NCBI RefSeq assembly: GCF_030148435.1
Contig: NZ_JASBTN010000001.1
Location: 1-64,000 of the forward strand
Length of the DNA stretch: 64,000 nucleotides
Direction of reading: 5' to 3'
Source: Aliiroseovarius sp.
Lineage (GTDB): Bacteria > Pseudomonadota > Alphaproteobacteria > Rhodobacterales > Rhodobacteraceae
The position numbers and the translations under genes are program-made. The notes beneath the pieces are model-generated. The model worked only from the letters and a program-made list of their open reading frames with translations. It did no database searches and was not told the DNA's origin. Every line of letters starts with the position of its first letter. Position 1 is the first letter of the stretch. This document shows positions 1-9,072 of this stretch, piece by piece.

Positions 1-143
1 GTCGAGTCGTGAATGTCGCCGTCGAAAAACTCGCCATGATCGGAATAGAACATGATCTGGCCAATGGTCGAGCAGGCGCATTTCGGCACCACGCGATAGA
101 CCATGCTTTCGCTTTCCGTCATCCAGGTTCCGGGAAACCCCAT
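1..143 (-). CDS. Sulfotransferase-family protein, N-terminal fragment
   Basis: The first 47 codons of a gene that runs off the left edge, read leftward. It starts at ATG 143, preceded by a strong AGGAGG ribosome site. The visible protein has an early PKCACSTIGQ segment, which resembles the PAPS 5'-phosphosulfate loop at the start of family 2 sulfotransferases. The next gene is a divergent glycosyltransferase, which suits a surface-polysaccharide setting. Only the N-terminus is visible, so the family call is tentative. Confidence 0.5.
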   Translation of the reverse strand, partial: MGFPGTWMTESESMVYRVVPKCACSTIGQIMFYSDHGEFFDGDIHDS

Positions 144-294
144 GCTCGACTGCCTCCTCTTTTACCCTTTATAGGCCTGATCCTGCGCCTTTGGGATGAT
201 TGGGTCGAAAAAACCAAAAAAACAGTGTCTATTCAATGGTTCTTCACGCTATCTATGGCAACAATGCCGTGTAACTGAGGTTTTGGTTCCCCAA

Positions 295-1872
295 ATGGCA
301 AAAATCGCCTTCATTCTGCTGTGTCACAGGGACCCGGACGGAATCATCAATCAGGCCACGCGTCTGACGGCGGTGGGCGATTACATCTCGATTCACTTCG
401 ATGCGCGTGCCAGGCCCGAGCATTTCGAGAAGATTCAGGCGGCACTGAAGGACAATCCGAACGTGACCTTTGCCCGGAAGCGCATCAAGTGCGGATGGGG
501 CGGCTGGTCGCTGGTGCAGGCGACCCTGCATGCGGTCGAAGCGGCGCTCGACGCCTTCCCGCGCGCCACTCATTTCTACATGGTCTCGGGTGATTGCATG
601 GCGATAAAATCGGCCGAATACGCGCATGATTTCCTGGACGCCGAAGAAGTCGACTATATCGAGAGCTTCGATTTTTTCGAAAGCGACTGGATCAAGACCG
701 GGATGAAGGAAGAGCGGCTGATCTACCGCCATTTCTTCAACGAGCGCACCCAGAAGCGGCGGTTCTATGCCAGCTACAACCTGCAGAAACGCCTCGGTCT
801 GACGCGCAGGATCCCGGCCGACCTGCAGGTCATGATCGGCAGCCAGTGGTGGTGCCTGCGGCGGCGCACAATCGAATGGATTCTGAAAATGACGCGGGAG
901 CGCAAGGACGTGATGCGCTTTTTCCGCTCCACGTGGATCCCGGACGAGACCTTCTTTCAGACCCTGGTCCGCCATCTGGTGCCGGAGGCGGAAATCCGCG
1001 CCCGCACCCTCACGTTCCTGATGTTTACCGACTACGGCATGCCGGTGACATTCTACAACGATCACTATGACCTGCTTTTGAGCCAGGACTTTCTGTTCGC
1101 ACGCAAGATCAGCCCGGAGGCGGAAGAGCTGAAGGCGCGCCTGGGCGATCTTTATGCGGCCGAGGGAGTGGATTTCCAGATTTCGAACGAAGGCCGGTCG
1201 CTGTTCAAGTTCCTGACCGGCCGGGGCCGGATCGGCCGCCGTTTTGCACCCCGGTTCTGGGAGGTGGAAAGCAGCCTGGGCCGGGAACGCGAGCTGTTGA
1301 TCGTGGTGGCCAAGAAATGGCACGTCGGCAAGCGGCTGGCGGATCGGGTCAGGCAGGTGATGAACCTTCCCGTGATCGAATACCTGTTTGACGAAGAAGG
1401 CACGCCGCTGCCGGACCTCGGTGGCATCCAGGGCAGCCTGGAAAAACGCACCCGCCACCGCCGCGCCCTGGTGCGCATGCTGTTTGACTATTACGAGACC
1501 GACAGGCTGCTGATCTGCATGGATCCCAACAACACGGACCTGATGCAGGATTTCTTTTCCGACCGCTCGACGACGCGCATGCTGGAGGTCGAAAGCGAGT
1601 TCAGTGACGATTATCTGCTGGGCCACGCAAAACGCATCGGGCTGGCGGGGGAGCGCACGCCACAGGATGCCATCGACCGCCTGCTGCCCACGATCCGGCG
1701 CGATGTGCGGTTCGAAAGTGACAGCATCCGCGATGTGGGGTTTGAGGAACACTACCGTGTGCGCGAAGCCGACGGGCCAGACGAGAACGCCCGCCCTCTT
1801 GCGAAATTCCTGTCCATCCCCGAAGAAAGGGCGCGTGAAATCGCTGCGACCGACCACCTGTTTGCTGATTGA
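295..1872 (+). CDS. Core-2/I-branching beta-1,6-N-acetylglucosaminyltransferase family protein
   Basis: A 525-residue protein. The N-terminal 270 residues look like the Core-2/I-branching glycosyltransferase fold: the segment AFILLCHRDPDG opens the domain, and aspartate-rich VSGDC and WIPDETFF motifs follow. The C-terminal 250 residues are an extra domain of the kind found in alphaproteobacterial members (DUF5927-like). I chose ATG 295 because MAKIAFILL is the natural family start; the frame stays open upstream to 196. It probably transfers a sugar to a surface glycan, and the divergent sulfotransferase-like gene supports that. Donor and acceptor cannot be read from the sequence. Confidence 0.8.
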   Translation: MAKIAFILLCHRDPDGIINQATRLTAVGDYISIHFDARARPEHFEKIQAALKDNPNVTFARKRIKCGWGGWSLVQATLHAVEAALDAFPRATHFYMVSGDCMAIKSAEYAHDFLDAEEVDYIESFDFFESDWIKTGMKEERLIYRHFFNERTQKRRFYASYNLQKRLGLTRRIPADLQVMIGSQWWCLRRRTIEWILKMTRERKDVMRFFRSTWIPDETFFQTLVRHLVPEAEIRARTLTFLMFTDYGMPVTFYNDHYDLLLSQDFLFARKISPEAEELKARLGDLYAAEGVDFQISNEGRSLFKFLTGRGRIGRRFAPRFWEVESSLGRERELLIVVAKKWHVGKRLADRVRQVMNLPVIEYLFDEEGTPLPDLGGIQGSLEKRTRHRRALVRMLFDYYETDRLLICMDPNNTDLMQDFFSDRSTTRMLEVESEFSDDYLLGHAKRIGLAGERTPQDAIDRLLPTIRRDVRFESDSIRDVGFEEHYRVREADGPDENARPLAKFLSIPEERAREIAATDHLFAD

Positions 1873-1880
1873 GGGATCCC

Positions 1881-2264
1881 ATGGCCTATCGATATGACGA
1901 CCAGAACATCTTTGCGAAGATCCTGCGGGGGGAGATCCCGAATGACACGGTCTACGAGGATGAATTTGCCCTGGCCTTTCGCGATATCCAGCCACAGGCA
2001 CCGCAGCACGTGCTGGTGATCCCCAAGGGGGCCTATGTGAACTACGACCATTTCGCCGCCGAGGCCCCGGAGGCCGAAATCGTCGGCTTTACCCGCGCCA
2101 TCGGCAAGGTCTGCGCGGCCATGGGCGTGGAGCCGGGCGAGGGCGGCATGGGCTACCGGATGATTTCCAATGCCGGCGAGGCGGGGGTGCAGGAAGTGCC
2201 GCATCTGCATGTGCATATCGCCTCGGGCCGGGTGCTGGGGCGGATGCTGAAGCGGTTCGACTGA
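1881..2264 (+). CDS. HIT-family nucleotide-binding protein
   Basis: A 127-residue histidine-triad protein of usual length. The C-terminal catalytic motif HLHVHI (preceded by EVP) is the H-phi-H-phi-H triad that hydrolyses nucleoside phosphoramidates or adenylates. The N-terminal segment [10 protein letters not shown] is also typical of HINT-like members. ATG 1881 lies 9 bases after the glycosyltransferase stop, behind GAGGGATCCC, so the two are probably co-transcribed. The physiological substrate is not evident. Confidence 0.93.
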   Translation: MAYRYDDQNIFAKILRGEIPNDTVYEDEFALAFRDIQPQAPQHVLVIPKGAYVNYDHFAAEAPEAEIVGFTRAIGKVCAAMGVEPGEGGMGYRMISNAGEAGVQEVPHLHVHIASGRVLGRMLKRFD

Positions 2265-2409
2265 GGCGCTGCCGGATCGCGTACGCACACACTCCAGATG
2301 TCCCGCCGGGGCGTGGTCCGGCTCGGATTGCCCCCGGGAACGGCGGAATCGCTTGCGGGCATCGGACGCGCTGGTATCATGGCGCGACCGATTTGCACAA
2401 GGATATGAC

Positions 2410-2604
2410 ATGAGCCAGGATGCGCCCGAAACCAAGGTTGTGGACAGCTACAAGATAGCCTGTGACGGGGGTGAAGGCGCGCTGGGCCATCCGCGCGTCT
2501 GGCTGCAGATCCCGGCCGAGCAGGGCTGGGTCGAATGCCCCTATTGCGACTGCAAATACGTGCATAGGGACGCGGCCGACACGACGGTCTCAGGGGCCGC
2601 CTGA
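2410..2604 (+). CDS. Zinc-finger (CHCC) domain protein, NDUFS6-like
   Basis: A 64-residue cytosolic protein. It has the zf-CHCC pattern: an early Cys (CDGG), a GHPRVWLQI segment and a CPYCDCKY pair near the C-terminus. The same fold occurs in the 13 kDa zinc subunit (NDUFS6) of mitochondrial complex I and in short alphaproteobacterial proteins. The frame stays open upstream, but MSQDAPE at 2410 gives the usual short length. It sits alone between the HIT gene and polA. A complex I assembly role is possible by homology but unproven here. Confidence 0.85.
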   Translation: MSQDAPETKVVDSYKIACDGGEGALGHPRVWLQIPAEQGWVECPYCDCKYVHRDAADTTVSGAA

Positions 2605-2648
2605 GGCGGTCTCCGCCCGAACAACACGCGAACAGGGGAGGGCGGGGC

Positions 2649-5435
2649 ATGAGCTTCGGCAAGGGATGTCATTTGCACTTGGTCGACGGCTCGGCCTTCA
2701 TCTTCCGTGCCTATCACGCATTGCCGCCGCTGACGCGGAAATCGGACGGGCTGCCGATCGGCGCCGTGGCCGGGTTCTGCAACATGCTGTTCAAATTCGT
2801 CGAGGATGCGAAGGGCGATGATGCGCCGACCCATGTGGCGGTGGTCTTCGATTACTCCGGCCACACCTTTCGCAACGAGATGTACCCGGCCTACAAGGCG
2901 AACCGACCGCCCGCGCCCGAGGATCTGGTGCCGCAGTTCCCGCTGACCCGCGATGCCACCCGCGCCTTCAATATTGCCTGTGTCGAGGTCGAGGGCTTCG
3001 AGGCGGATGACATCATTGCCACCCTTGCCCGGCAGGCTGATGCGGCCGGGGGGCGGGTGTCGATCATCTCGTCCGACAAGGATCTGATGCAGTTGGTCGG
3101 TGGTGGGGTCGAAATGGTCGACCCGATGAAGAACAGGCGCATCGGCGTCGAGGGCGTGGAAGAGAAATTCGGCGTCGGCCCCGACCGGGTGGTCGATGTG
3201 CAGGCGCTGGCGGGGGACAGTGTGGACAACGTGCCCGGCGCGCCGGGGATCGGCATCAAGACCGCGGCCCTGCTGATCAACGAATACGGCGACCTCGAGA
3301 CCCTGCTGGCCCGCGCCGAAGAAATCAAGCAGCCCAAGCGCCGCCAGACCCTGATCGAGAAGGCGGATCAGATCCGCATTTCGCGTGATCTGGTCAAGCT
3401 GGTCGATGACATGGATCTGGACTTCGGCCTGGACGATCTGGAGCTGAAGGACCCGGAACCCTCGGTGCTGCTGCCCTTTCTGGCGGATATGGAGTTCCGC
3501 ACGCTCACCAACCGCGTCGCTGGAAAACTGGGCCTGGAAGCTCCCGAAATCCGCGAGGTGACGCCGGAGCCGGACGCCCCCGAACAGGCCCCCATCGACC
3601 CGGAGAAATACGAGTGGGTGAAGGAGGCCGGGGCGCTGCGGAGCTGGATCACCCGCATCCGGGAACGCGGTTATGTCGCTGTCGATACCGAGACCACCGG
3701 GCTTGACGAGATGCAGGCGGACCTGGTGGGGATTTCGCTGTCGGTGGACCCGGGCGAGGCCTGCTATATCCCTCTGATCCACCGCGAAAGCGCAACGGAT
3801 GATCTGTTCGGGGGCGACGCCCTGGCCGAGGGGCAGATGCCCGTGGACGAGGCGCTGGCGATCCTGAGGCCGGTTCTGGAGGACGCGGCGATCCTCAAGA
3901 TCGGCCAGAACATGAAATACGACGCGAAGATTTTCGCGCGCTATGGTGTGGCCGTGGCGCCGATCGACGACACCATGCTCATGTCCTATGCGATGAACGC
4001 GGGGCTTCACAATCACGGGATGGATGCGCTCAGCGAACGCTATCTGAACCACAAGCCGATCTCGATCAAGACACTGCTGGGCACGGGCAAAAGCGCGATC
4101 ACCTTCGACCGCGTGCCGATTGCCGAGGCGGTAAAATACGCCGCCGAGGATGCCGATATTACCCTGCGCCTGTGGCAGCTGTTCAAGCCGAAACTGCATG
4201 CCGCCCAGGTGACGCGGGTCTATGAGACGCTGGAACGCCCGCTGGTCCCGGTATTGGCCGAGATGGAGATGCACGGCATCCAGGTGGACCGCGATACGCT
4301 CTCGCGCATGTCCAACGCCTTCGCGCAGAAGATGGCGGGCTACGAGGCCGAGCTGCACCAGATTGCAGGCCGCGAGTTCAACGTGCAAAGCCCGGCGCAG
4401 GTGGGCGAAATCCTGTTCGGCGAGATGGGGTTGGAGGGCGGCAAGAAGACCAAGACCGGTCAATGGTCCACGCCTGCGGACGTGCTGGAAGACCTCGCCG
4501 CCGAACATCCCTTTGCCGCGCGGGTGCTGGACTATCGCCAGCTGCAAAAGCTGAAATCGACCTACACGGATGCGTTGCAGACCCATATCCATCCCGAAAC
4601 CGGGCGCGTGCATACGTCCTATTTGCAGACCGGGGCGAACACGGGGCGTTTTGCCTCGACCGATCCGAACCTGCAGAACATTCCGGTGCGTACGGAAGAA
4701 GGCCGCCGCATCCGCGAGGCTTTCGTGGCGCCGGAGGGTAAGCGGCTGATCAGCCTCGACTACAGCCAGATCGAACTGCGGATCCTCGCTCAGATGGCCG
4801 GGATCGACGCCTTGAAGGAGGCATTCCGGGCAGGCCACGACATCCACGCCATGACCGCGTCCGAGATGTTCGATGTGCCGCTGGAAGAGATGACACCGGA
4901 CATTCGCCGACAGGCCAAGGCGATCAACTTCGGTGTGATCTACGGCATTTCGGGCTTTGGCCTTGCGCGCAACCTGCGCATTCCACGTGCCGAGGCGCAG
5001 GGGTTCATCGACCGTTACTTTGAACGCTTCCCGGGCATTCGCCGCTACATGGACGAGACCGTCGGCTTCGCCAAGGACAACGGGTTCGTGCAGACCCTGT
5101 TCGGGCGCAAGATTCACACACCCGAGATCGGTGCCAAGGGTCCGCAGGCGGGTTTCGCCAAACGCGCGGCGATCAACGCACCGATCCAGGGCACGGCGGC
5201 TGACGTAATCCGTCGGGCGATGATCCGCATGCCGGACGCGATCCGCGACCTGCCCGCCAGGATGCTGTTGCAGGTGCATGACGAATTGATCTTCGAAGTT
5301 GACGAGGTCGCCATCGACGACACGATCGGGATCGTGCGCGCGGTGATGGAAGGGGCGGCCGAACCGGTGGTCAAGCTCGACCTGCCGCTGGTGGTGGATG
5401 CGGGTCAGGGGGACAACTGGGCCGAAGCACATTGA
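2649..5435 (+). CDS. polA: DNA polymerase I
   Basis: A full-length 928-residue Pol I for Okazaki-fragment processing and repair synthesis. The N-terminal 5'-3' exonuclease domain covers about residues 1-290 (LVDGSAFIFRAYHALPP, then SSDKDLMQL). A 3'-5' exonuclease domain follows at about 320-510, with an intact DTETTGLDE motif that suggests active proofreading. The polymerase domain fills the rest: motif A DYSQIELRILAQM, motif B RRQAKAINFGVIYG and motif C QVHDELIFE. The start at 2649 sits behind GGGGAGGGCGGGGC. The stop overlaps the TTG start of the next gene. Confidence 0.98.
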   Translation: MSFGKGCHLHLVDGSAFIFRAYHALPPLTRKSDGLPIGAVAGFCNMLFKFVEDAKGDDAPTHVAVVFDYSGHTFRNEMYPAYKANRPPAPEDLVPQFPLTRDATRAFNIACVEVEGFEADDIIATLARQADAAGGRVSIISSDKDLMQLVGGGVEMVDPMKNRRIGVEGVEEKFGVGPDRVVDVQALAGDSVDNVPGAPGIGIKTAALLINEYGDLETLLARAEEIKQPKRRQTLIEKADQIRISRDLVKLVDDMDLDFGLDDLELKDPEPSVLLPFLADMEFRTLTNRVAGKLGLEAPEIREVTPEPDAPEQAPIDPEKYEWVKEAGALRSWITRIRERGYVAVDTETTGLDEMQADLVGISLSVDPGEACYIPLIHRESATDDLFGGDALAEGQMPVDEALAILRPVLEDAAILKIGQNMKYDAKIFARYGVAVAPIDDTMLMSYAMNAGLHNHGMDALSERYLNHKPISIKTLLGTGKSAITFDRVPIAEAVKYAAEDADITLRLWQLFKPKLHAAQVTRVYETLERPLVPVLAEMEMHGIQVDRDTLSRMSNAFAQKMAGYEAELHQIAGREFNVQSPAQVGEILFGEMGLEGGKKTKTGQWSTPADVLEDLAAEHPFAARVLDYRQLQKLKSTYTDALQTHIHPETGRVHTSYLQTGANTGRFASTDPNLQNIPVRTEEGRRIREAFVAPEGKRLISLDYSQIELRILAQMAGIDALKEAFRAGHDIHAMTASEMFDVPLEEMTPDIRRQAKAINFGVIYGISGFGLARNLRIPRAEAQGFIDRYFERFPGIRRYMDETVGFAKDNGFVQTLFGRKIHTPEIGAKGPQAGFAKRAAINAPIQGTAADVIRRAMIRMPDAIRDLPARMLLQVHDELIFEVDEVAIDDTIGIVRAVMEGAAEPVVKLDLPLVVDAGQGDNWAEAH

Positions 5436-6106
5436 TCTTTCGCGCAGCTTCTCTGGTGGTTGCCCTGGCGACCCCGGCCCTGGCCGAGGCACCACGGGTC
5501 CTGGTAATCGGCGACAGTCTGCTTTCTTGGAATTCCGTTAGCGGGCAATCCGTGGCCGACCGGCTGGAGGGTTTGTTGAGCGGCGAGGTGCGGGACCGAT
5601 CCGTCGGCGGCGCACGGTTGATCTACAACCTGCCGATTACCGGTGCGATGGGGCTCTCGATCCCGAAACAGTATCGCAAGGTTGACCGAGACGCCGGCTG
5701 GGATTGGATCGTGGTCAACGGTGGTGGCAATGACCTGTTGTTTGGCTGCGGATGCCAAAAGTGCGACCGCAAGCTGGGCAAACTGATCTCGGAGGACAGC
5801 CAGCGCGGTGCAATTCCTAAACTGGTTGCACGGATGCGTGCGGACGGGGCCAAGGTGCTCTGGCTGGGCTATCTGCGCAGCCCAGGCGTGGACAGCCCGA
5901 TCGACAGTTGCCGGGATGAAGGTGACATCCTTGAAGCGCGGATCGAACACCTGGCCGAGAGAGATGAGGGCATGGTGTTCCTGTCCATCGCCGACATGGT
6001 CCCCGAAGGAGACAGGAGCTATCACGGGGTCGACATGATCCACCCTTCTCGCAAGGCCAGCCTGGCCATTGCCCGCCGAATTGCAAAGGTAATCGGGCAG
6101 GACTAA
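5432..6106 (+). CDS. Secreted SGNH/GDSL-family hydrolase
   Basis: A 224-residue protein with a TTG start overlapping the polA stop (TTGA), so it is translationally coupled. An 18-residue signal peptide ending PALA targets it to the periplasm. Three SGNH blocks are visible: GDSLLSWN carries the nucleophilic Ser, NGGGNDLL the block III Asn, and DMIHPS the catalytic Asp and His. Such enzymes are esterases or acyl hydrolases; the substrate cannot be inferred. A CGCQKCDRK segment in the middle adds two Cys that might form a disulfide or bind metal. Confidence 0.85.
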   Translation: MIFRAASLVVALATPALAEAPRVLVIGDSLLSWNSVSGQSVADRLEGLLSGEVRDRSVGGARLIYNLPITGAMGLSIPKQYRKVDRDAGWDWIVVNGGGNDLLFGCGCQKCDRKLGKLISEDSQRGAIPKLVARMRADGAKVLWLGYLRSPGVDSPIDSCRDEGDILEARIEHLAERDEGMVFLSIADMVPEGDRSYHGVDMIHPSRKASLAIARRIAKVIGQD

Positions 6107-6240
6107 CGGCGACTTTTCCCGGTCAGCAAGTCACAGAGACCTGCGCAGGTCGATGGGGGGCAGGGCTGGGCCCCGGCCCGCTCGATGGCAATGCCCAGAA
6201 TGATCAACGCGGCAAGAAGGATTGCTTTGAAATTGGTCAT
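6103..6240 (-). CDS. Small secreted cysteine-containing peptide
   Basis: A 45-codon reading frame starting at ATG 6240, with GGGAGA seven bases upstream. The product has a basic N-terminus (MTNFK), a hydrophobic stretch of about 16 residues (AILLAALIILGIAIE), a likely cleavage region AGAQ, and a short Cys-rich tail (PCPPSTCAGLCDLL). It looks like an exported micro-protein. Its stop overlaps the last four bases of the convergent SGNH gene. I do not recognise a family, and it could be a chance frame, although the ribosome site and signal-peptide pattern argue for a gene. Confidence 0.5.
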   Translation of the reverse strand: MTNFKAILLAALIILGIAIERAGAQPCPPSTCAGLCDLLTGKSRR

Positions 6241-6354
6241 TGGAAGTCTCCCGTCACGGATGCGGTCTGCCCGCACCGCAAGGACAGCAGGAGGAGTGTC
6301 GCTATGCCATATCGCGGGTTTCCTGTGCAGTTCTGATCCACCCGGCCGGGGCTG

Positions 6355-7044
6355 TCATGGCCCGTCAGGTGCCTTGTGGGCCGCATAGAAGGCGGCCAGG
6401 GACTTGTCCGTTTCGGGCCGAAACGCCGCGCCTTCCGCCATTTCGCGGATGCGGTCGATGCGGAACATACGGAAATCATTGCGCAATTCACACCAGGCGG
6501 CGAGTGTCCAAACCTTGCCCCAGAAGAGAAGCCCCAAGGGGCGCACGTCCCGGGTGCTGACGGCGCCCTCGGCGTCCTCGTAGTTGAGCGTGACAGTCAG
6601 CCGGGTGTCCGTGGCGGCTTCCAGACGGTCGATCATCGCGCGCTCTTCGTCGGTCAGCGCCCAGTTGCCCAGGGCGTGGATCTCCACCCGCTCGGCCCCT
6701 TGCGCAAGCCCCGGCGGCAGCACCGCCTGGATCTTGCTCAGGGCCTCTTCGGCGGCCAGGGCCATCGAGGCGCCGCCCCAGCTGCGCACCATGCGCGCGC
6801 CGGCGACAAGGGCCATGACCTCGTCTCGGGTGAACATCAGCGGGGGCATGTCGAACCCTTCGCGCATGATGTAGCCGACGCCGGCCTCGCCCTCGATCGG
6901 CACGCCGGAGCCGATCAGGTCGGCCACGTCGCGATAGATCGTGCGCGGGCTGACCTCGAGCTTTTCGGCCAGCGCCTGCGCTGTGGTCAGCCGACCGCCC
7001 CTGAGCAGTTGCACGAGGCGAAAGAGGCGGTCGGCCCGGCGCAT
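6355..7044 (-). CDS. YafY-type HTH transcriptional regulator with WYL domain
   Basis: A 229-residue regulator. The N-terminal HTH_11 helix-turn-helix reads LTTAQALAEKLEVSPRTIYRDV (split here: recognition part SPRTIYRDVADL), followed by the GYIMREGFDMPPLMFTRDE hinge. A C-terminal WYL-like ligand domain contains VRPLGLLFWGKVWTLAAWCE and RNDFRMFRIDRI. It is coupled to the upstream VOC gene by a one-base stop/start overlap. Proteins of this class usually repress their own operon together with a small enzyme. A perfect inverted repeat upstream of the VOC gene is the likely operator. Confidence 0.88.
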   Translation of the reverse strand: MRRADRLFRLVQLLRGGRLTTAQALAEKLEVSPRTIYRDVADLIGSGVPIEGEAGVGYIMREGFDMPPLMFTRDEVMALVAGARMVRSWGGASMALAAEEALSKIQAVLPPGLAQGAERVEIHALGNWALTDEERAMIDRLEAATDTRLTVTLNYEDAEGAVSTRDVRPLGLLFWGKVWTLAAWCELRNDFRMFRIDRIREMAEGAAFRPETDKSLAAFYAAHKAPDGP

Positions 7045-7427
7045 CAGGTCGCCTGTGCGGGTTCGAACAGGCCCAGTGAATTGCCGTCGGGGTCGATCGC
7101 ATAGATGAAGCGGCCCGGCGGGATTTCGATTGCTTCGGACAGGACCGTGCCGCCCGCGGCGGTGCAGCGCGCGGCGGCTTCCTCGACCTTGTCGGGCACG
7201 ACGATATGCACGGTCGGCCCATTGCCGCCCGCGGCAGGTTTGCCCGGATAGAGATGGCCACCGGCGGTGTTCATGTCACCGCCCAGCCAGGCCATCGGGT
7301 TCGGGCCGGTGTCGTCGATTGTCAGGGTCCATTTGAACACGGTGTTGTAGAACTCCACGGCCTTGTTCATATCGGAAACGGGAATTTCATTCCAGCAAAC
7401 AGCGGTTTGGGGGGCTTGGTCGGACAT
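7044..7427 (-). CDS. VOC-family (glyoxalase/bleomycin-resistance fold) protein
   Basis: A 127-residue single-chain VOC protein. It opens with VCWNEIPVSDMNKAVEFYNTVF (read as EIPVSDMNKAVEFYNTVF), the usual first betaalphabetabetabeta module, and ends with RFIYAIDPDGNSLGLFEP, which carries the metal-site Glu region. It is the first gene of a two-gene operon with the YafY-type regulator. Members of this PhnB-like group bind small metabolites or metals, and the ligand cannot be predicted from sequence. The upstream inverted repeats suggest a repressible promoter. Confidence 0.87.
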   Translation of the reverse strand: MSDQAPQTAVCWNEIPVSDMNKAVEFYNTVFKWTLTIDDTGPNPMAWLGGDMNTAGGHLYPGKPAAGGNGPTVHIVVPDKVEEAAARCTAAGGTVLSEAIEIPPGRFIYAIDPDGNSLGLFEPAQAT

Positions 7428-7440
7428 TTACAGGTCTCCA

Positions 7441-7498
7441 TCATCAATGTTGATGAGGAAAGGATGGCACAGGGCTGCTGACAGCTACCTGTCAGCAG
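7441..7498. promoter_or_regulatory. Candidate operator region of the VOC-regulator operon
   Basis: Two inverted repeats lie directly upstream of the VOC start at 7427. The stronger is CTGCTGACAG-CTAC-CTGTCAGCAG at 7475-7498, two perfect 10-base arms with a 4-base spacer. The nearer is TCATCAA-TG-TTGATGA at 7441-7456. Both fit dimeric repressor sites, and the adjacent YafY/WYL regulator is the obvious candidate. Binding is inferred from symmetry and position only. Confidence 0.55.
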
Positions 7499-7541
7499 TA
7501 TTTGCAGATCGGAAATCCGGCAAAGAGCTGCGCGGCACGGG

Positions 7542-8303
7542 TCAATCCAACCCGTCCGTCAGCCAGGTCAGCCCGGCCTCTGTCTGGGCGGCGGGGTGAT
7601 ATTCCCCTGACACGAACCCCTTGTAGCCCTCGGCGTCCAGCTGGCGGAACCAGGCCGGATAGTCGATTTCGCCCTTTGCAGGCTCATTGCGCCCCGGATA
7701 GCCGCCGATCTGTATGTGGCGCACCAGGTGCTTGTAGGCCTCCCACTGGGCCAACATGTCGCCGGTGATCATCTGGGCGTGATAGGCGTCGAATTGCAGG
7801 CCGAGGTTGGGGGCGTTTACCGCAGCCAGAACCTCGGCGGCCTGGTCGAATCGGTGCAGGAAATATTCCGGCATGTCCGTGTGGTTGATCGGCTCGATGG
7901 TCAGGCTCTGATCGGGCGCCTGTTCACAGGCCCATTTCAGATTCTCGACAAAGGTCTGTTGCGCGACCAGACCCTTGGCCTTCCCGGCCATGATGTGCAG
8001 ATGATTGGCGCGCAGGGCCTTGGCGAAGCGCAGTGCCCGCTTGAAGTCGTGGCGGAACCGGTCGGTGCCGCCCGGCAGGGCGGCAAAGCCGCGGTCGCCG
8101 CCGGTCCAGTTCGGAGGAGGCGTGTTGATCAACACCATGGTCAACCCGTTCACGGTCAGCCGCCGGGTGATCTCGCTGGCCGCGTCATCATAGGGAAACA
8201 GCACCTCGACCGCAGTGAACCCCGCGTCGGCCGCCGCCTGGAACCGGTCCAGAAAGGGAAGTTCGCGAAAGAGAAAGCTGAGATTGGCGGCGAAACGGGG
8301 CAT
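7542..8303 (-). CDS. hyi: Hydroxypyruvate isomerase-family TIM-barrel protein
   Basis: A 253-residue AP-endonuclease-2-like TIM barrel. LTIEPINHTDMPEYFL and QFDAYHAQ carry the conserved Glu and Asp/His metal-site residues, and HIQIGGYPGRNEP is a signature of the Hyi/OtnI group. The ATG at 8303 follows AAGGAGAGATC and was preferred over an in-frame upstream start at 8354. The enzyme interconverts hydroxypyruvate and tartronate semialdehyde, or a related 2-oxo-tetronate. It stands alone, so the physiological substrate is uncertain. Hydroxypyruvate chemistry would complement the glycolate oxidase genes nearby. Confidence 0.8.
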   Translation of the reverse strand: MPRFAANLSFLFRELPFLDRFQAAADAGFTAVEVLFPYDDAASEITRRLTVNGLTMVLINTPPPNWTGGDRGFAALPGGTDRFRHDFKRALRFAKALRANHLHIMAGKAKGLVAQQTFVENLKWACEQAPDQSLTIEPINHTDMPEYFLHRFDQAAEVLAAVNAPNLGLQFDAYHAQMITGDMLAQWEAYKHLVRHIQIGGYPGRNEPAKGEIDYPAWFRQLDAEGYKGFVSGEYHPAAQTEAGLTWLTDGLD

Positions 8304-8441
8304 GATCTCTCCTTTGTTGGGTGGGAAGGCAGACAGCGGAACAGAAGGGCGCAACGATGGGGGAATAGTGAAAAAGTGAAATTTCGCGGGGTGTTCTGGT
8401 GGCCTAAGGTCCAGAAAGGTTCGAATTCTCTCTGCCCCGGA

Positions 8442-9011
8442 TCAGCCCTCCCGTGCGTTGGAGGAGGTAAGGGGAAAGAAAATCCCGCCCGACCAGAGAC
8501 CGATCTGCCCGTCGAAATCCACCGCGTGATCAACGAGGCGATAATAGCTCTTGCGATCCAGCCGCGCCTCGAGATTGTGCCGCAGGGTGACATAGGGCAC
8601 CTCGCCTTGGTCCAGGCGCAGGGGGTGTTCGGCGTCGATCCGCGCCGTGTCACCGAGGTTGGTGGTGAAATGCACCTCCTGGGCGCGGCCCATGCCTGTC
8701 ACATCCACGTCGACGCCGACGAATGGCGCATCCTCGACCGTGATCTGCCATTTCTCGACCGGGGACACCAGGAAGTAGTCCTCTCCCTCGCGTTTCAGGA
8801 TCGAGGCGAAGAGCCGAACCAGCCCCTCGCGGCGGATCTCGCCGCCCTCGTGGATCCAGCGCCCGTCGCGGGTGATCACCATGTTCATGACACCCGACTG
8901 GGGCGGGTTCCACAGATGTACGGGGGGCGGGCCCTTCGGCGCGGCGTCTTTCGCGGCTCCCGCCAAACCTTCGAGTTTCGGCGTTTTTTCACCGGATTTC
9001 GCTTTTGTCAT
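8442..9011 (-). CDS. DUF1285 domain protein
   Basis: A 189-residue protein. PPPVHLWNPP, ITRDGRWIHEGGEIRREGLVRLF (seen as ITRDGRWIHEGGEI) and EDYFLVSPVEKW match the DUF1285 family, small proteobacterial proteins of unknown function. I chose ATG 9011 (MTKAKSGEK); a longer frame exists upstream to 9158, but it would overlap the divergent MoxR gene. It shares a 61-base intergenic region with that gene. No catalytic residues can be assigned. Confidence 0.83.
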   Translation of the reverse strand: MTKAKSGEKTPKLEGLAGAAKDAAPKGPPPVHLWNPPQSGVMNMVITRDGRWIHEGGEIRREGLVRLFASILKREGEDYFLVSPVEKWQITVEDAPFVGVDVDVTGMGRAQEVHFTTNLGDTARIDAEHPLRLDQGEVPYVTLRHNLEARLDRKSYYRLVDHAVDFDGQIGLWSGGIFFPLTSSNAREG

Positions 9012-9072
9012 TTGTGCCCACCCTCGGTTTGCGCCTTTAATGGATGGATAGACCGGCTGGCGGAGGATTTCC

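Noticed and set aside
2541-5495. A 984-codon open frame on the minus strand across polA
   Set aside because: It is the antisense of a fully motif-bearing DNA polymerase I gene; high GC makes long antisense frames common here and its product is low-complexity (His/Arg/Gly-rich).
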